This document shows, in pieces, positions 60,130 through 64,000 of a DNA stretch of 64,000 nucleotides. The position numbers and the translations under genes are program-made. Source of the stretch: Megaleporinus macrocephalus (Eukaryota > Chordata > Actinopteri > Characiformes > Anostomidae); the NCBI GenBank assembly GCA_021613375.1, contig CM038708.1, positions 30,209,559 to 30,273,558 on the forward strand, in the 5' to 3' direction. Every line of letters begins with the position of its first letter. Within the stretch, counting starts at the first letter, position 1. The notes beneath the pieces were generated by a model. The model worked only from the letters and a program-made list of their open reading frames with translations, searched no databases and had not been told where the DNA came from.

Positions 60130-62600
60130 TGTTATCTTGTGATCTCCAGAAAACAAAAGCTATTTTCTTAAGATGTAATCTCAAGAACACTATAGTCAAT
60201 TCTGGACTTCCATACAAACTGTGCCTGTTGTACAGCTGAAGATTGTATAAGGAAAGCAAACATTTTGCTTTCCAAATTGCTTAAATTGGGCTGTTTCAAT
60301 GAAAATAAGTAGTGCGGGCCAACTTTCACACTTTTTTAAAACATTGTGGCATCAGTAAATCATAATGTTTCAAATTATATACCAATTAAAAGAACTGCAT
60401 CTCAGTTATGTATTTTGTATTTATTACATTTTTATATCTTTCATTTCATTGAACACATTGAAGTTTTTTTAACACTGAAGAAAAGTTCAGAATTTTTAAA
60501 TTATAATTAAAAAAAAAAAAATACGCCCCAAGATCATATAGACAATGTTGACTATAATTTAACCTTAGCCTAGAGTAGGGCACTTCATTATCTCCTCTAG
60601 TCAGCACACATGTATAACTGTGATTTTCTCTCTAAAAAAAATGGAATGTTAGAATTTTATTTTTACTTCAGATTGAGGGAAATGGCAAATCTGTGCTCAC
60701 CTCAGCTCACACCTCAGCTTGCCTTTACCAGACAGGATATGACATCAGACCCAGAACACACACAGCTGGTATTCCACTTTTAAGTAGCACTCTCTGATGT
60801 TGGAAATATTAACAGTGTAACAGCTCAGCCATGCACTCTCCCCTACAGTTCAAACAGAATTGACTAAGTCCTGCTTTCACTGTCCCAACTTTCTTCTGGA
60901 ATAGAAGTCTATAACAGTCCTTGGGCTGTTGCTGAATTTCATGATTAAATGAAATGTTAGGAAGGATTACACAGACCACTTGACTAAAATGTCTATATGA
61001 CCATATGATGTCAATTTGAAACTATAATCAATAAGAAATATTGCTCACTACTCGCGCCTCTGAAAGAACAAATGACAGATTTACAGCCTTATTTACAAAT
61101 AGTTTAGACGGAAGAATTCATGTTTAGTTTTGTTTTGCGAAACTATTTCTCAGCAGTTGGCTAATGGCTTGTTTTATTAGTGAGTTTCGAGTAAAAGGGA
61201 ACGATCAATCATATGCAGCAGATGCAGTAGCTTGAATATGCATGATTGTTTGTTCTGCTATTGTTGTGTATGATCAATATAAAACACATTGTCAGCTGCA
61301 GTTTTATTGTATGAAATATAGACGAGCTCTCATGAGTCACCGGGCGCAGCTCGATAATGTTAACTCCATATTCTCACAATTCACTCCACAAAAACACAGT
61401 GTTTTTATCGAAACTGTGAAGTGTTCCTTGATCACTGCTCAGTCTGAAGTCATGTGTTTTGCTGAATTACACTCATTGACATTTAGACTTTCGCATATGT
61501 AAAACGAATCCGCCCGTCTCTCTTTCCATTGTCTTCACAGAAAGACTGAGCGCCGAGGGTGACATGTGCGCTTGATTTGTGTTCTCCTAGGGGCTGCAAT
61601 TTGTTCTTTTGTTTGTTGGGGATTTGGTTTATTGGAAGCAGCGGAACACATGGTAAACTCACTCACGGAACCGACAGACTCTCCTTCTTTGTAAGTACTT
61701 GAAACTCTTTTGCTTTGTGAGACGTTCTTTTGGTGAAACATGAGACTTGAGTTGTGTTGTGGGTCCAATAAAACTGAGAAGTACTGTACGGAGTGTTAGA
61801 AGTTTTGTCTGATCACTGATTAAAGGAGTCACAGCTCTAACTGGAAGCATCTGCTTGTGAGAGCATTAGTGCTGTGAGTATGAATGGATTTGTTTGTATC
61901 ATTCTGTTATGTCTAAACAGGATCAGATGCGGTGATGACATTGCTGAAAGCTGTCATGTGAAAATGACAGTAATGGTTTACCTGCTCTGAAACAGTGCAC
62001 TGTAGGTGTCAGTACTATATAAGTGTCAGATGGTTGATTGGAGCCATGCCATGCAGTATACCTTTTAAAACATGTGGTTCTTAAGGGGAGTTAAGGGAAG
62101 ATAAGGGGCCAAATATGTACCCAAAATGTACAAATATTGTTTTACTCTATACTTTTCAACTAAATGGAAATTTTTTTTTTGTTGTATATCCGTGAAACTG
62201 CCTGGGGAGCTTTTCATCGTCGTCTCTGTCTGTGAAGCTCTCGGTGCCCTGTGGATTCAAAACTCTCCATCATCATCAAATTATGTTCAGCGCAATTAGC
62301 CAATCAACAGGGCAGAAAAAATACTGGCTCAAGGTGCTGAGTGGTTGCTGTTAGACAGAATTATCACATCGCTTTAAAGTGCTCTTTTTAAATCCATTTG
62401 AGAGAACTCATGTTGAAAAATTACACGTTAAGCGGACATAATTCATAATAAAAGACCAGTTTTGGTGAGTATGCCCAAAAGGGGGTCATACCTTTGTGCT
62501 ACAATATTATATAATATAATATATAGCTACAATGTTACCTTGTTTGTTGCAAGTCTATGAATATTTCGATTGTTTTGAACTTTGACCAAAAGTCTGTATA
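60130..62600. other. No gene recognised; CpG-containing segment near 61.3-61.7 kb
   Basis: Mostly AT-rich. CpGs cluster at 61340-61680 against a CpG-poor background. An ATG at 61650 runs 41 bases in a short frame to a strong donor-like TTT|GTAAGT at 61691. This could be a promoter and first exon of a gene continuing beyond the window, but nothing confirms it. Confidence 0.25.
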
Positions 62601-62604
62601 TACT

Positions 62605-62960
62605 GACCGCCAACTGTATTAGGTGCATTAAGTATTTACACTCATTGTCTGTTTTATCAGCTTCACTTACCATATAGGAGCAACTCTGTAGTTCTACAAT
62701 TACAGACTGTAATTTCTCAATTTCTCGATTGTAGTTTCAATCACAGACATCTGTTTCTCTGTACCCTGTTTCTCTGTTATTCTGTTCCTTAGTGGTGAGG
62801 ACGCCCACAAGACCACCACAGAGCAGGTATTATTAGGGTGGTGGATCATTCTCAGTGTTGCAGTCACATTTATGTGGTGGCACCATGCTAGTAAATGTTT
62901 TTTGTAATTGGATCAGACACAGCAGTGCTACTGGAATCTGTAAGCCTGTTACTTACAGGT
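62605..62960. repeat. Interspersed teleost repeat
   Basis: TATTAGGTGCATTAAG, GTGGTGAGGACGCCCACAAG, GTGGTGGATCATTCTCAGT and GGATCAGACACAGCAGTGCT are phrases of a repeat common in otophysan fishes. Its class is uncertain. Confidence 0.45.
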
Positions 62961-64000
62961 GGTTTCTTGACACTGATATTATGGGTCCTTCCTATGAATC
63001 CTGTATTCACAATGCTTTATAACTGCATCTATAAGGCATTATAAGTAGATATAGTTAAATGCATAACACTAACTAAAGCAAGAAAATATGACTGTGTAAT
63101 GTTGGGTTGCATAATGCATTATAATATCTACACATTAGAACACTGTGCTTTGCAACAGGTTTCCAGTATGTTTCCTGTATACCACAGAGCCATCCAACTC
63201 CTGGCTACTATCTCAGCTAAAATAAAGAAGCACTTTTTTATGTGCGTATTTTGCAATATTCCAAAATCATAAGACTACCTTTTATATGCAGTGTGAATTT
63301 GACAGAGTAATTTATATTTAACTAACTGGTAACTGGTAACTGAATATATATTTTAATATGTTATAGAGCCTGACCCTATGCTATTACTTTATAAAATGTT
63401 ATTACTCTGTAAAAACAATAATATACCTTTACAGTATTCCTTGTATTATAAGATAAAGTAGATGCATTTATAAAGTATTACGAATGCTGGATTCATATGA
63501 AGTGCAACCTTCTATACTTGTACTTAATATAGTACAAGATTTATTTTTTACTTGCTGAAAGTCCTGAAGAATCCTTTTTCGTTCCTCTCAATGGATGGAA
63601 CCACTGAAAGAGCCATTATAAACCTTCACAACCGACAGCAGTTCCTTAGCTACTTCATTCTATTAAGAAGATTTAGTGGAACACATGAAGTTAAAGAGTT
63701 AATAAAGCAGATAATGATGTAAACAGATAATAAAGGCATTGTTTTTACTTGTCTTAATTACACAAAATTCATCACACTGCAAAGTACCATGTGTTGGAGG
63801 GATTTCTTTACTCCAGTACATTTAAAAAAATCAACACTTAGATTCACAAACTCATAACCTGCTCATTTTTAATATAACATTAAACAAGCTACAACACATT
63901 GTTCATAAGCTCCGACTTGGAATAGTGACAATGAGAAAGCATTACTTAAGCGAGAACTGTGATGTGGATATGGCTTATCGTATCTTACTGAGTATCTTAG
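62961..64000. other. No gene recognised
   Basis: AT-rich; no exon, RNA gene or named repeat seen. Confidence 0.45.

Overview
The window reads as chromosomal DNA of a bony fish, probably an otophysan (characin, catfish or carp group). It is AT-rich and mostly non-coding, with long TA, TTA, CA and GA microsatellites. Its many decayed transposons are of kinds I know from teleosts: Tc1/mariner, hAT-like elements, an L2/CR1-type LINE, a Tx1/L1-type LINE and a tRNA-derived SINE. The species cannot be fixed from the sequence alone.

Only one protein-coding gene is certain: an intronless 704-codon gene at 23706-25820 on the plus strand. It encodes a type I membrane protein with signal peptide, C-type lectin domain, sushi-like module, five EGF-like modules, a Thr/Pro/acidic stalk, one transmembrane helix and a 40-residue tail. 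The tail and the sushi module identify it as endosialin (CD248), a member of the CD93/thrombomodulin/CLEC14A group. A GA-rich 5' leader precedes it and an AT-rich 3' UTR with several AATAAA signals follows.

Layout. 1-6.4 kb: non-coding, with a ten-copy 104-bp minisatellite (about 2.28-3.31 kb). 6.4-13.5 kb: a hAT-like element, small MITE-like repeats, and a TIR element carrying a nested L1 fragment. 13.5-23.5 kb: repeats, a Tc1 remnant against a TA tract, and a weak exon-like ORF at 20.1 kb. 23.5-27.4 kb: cd248. 27.4-38.8 kb: non-coding, with a second copy of the hAT-like family, a hAT-type end, an unidentified decayed repeat (34.9-36.6 kb) and a short Tc1 derivative. 38.8-45.3 kb: a recent direct tandem duplication of about 1.9 kb carrying an L2-type LINE end, plus an older third copy lacking the LINE, with a Tc1 remnant between. 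45.4-49.1 kb: two more Tc1 elements and a 211-bp TA tract. 50.5-51.9 kb: a 39-bp minisatellite with higher-order structure. 52-64 kb: non-coding DNA with Tc1 remnants, a SINE, another TA tract and a weak CpG-containing promoter/exon candidate near 61.6 kb.

There is no operon or multi-gene pathway here. The main interest is the unusual endosialin architecture, the LINE-dated segmental duplication, the two minisatellites, and the fact that all three long TA arrays lie beside Tc1 remnants.
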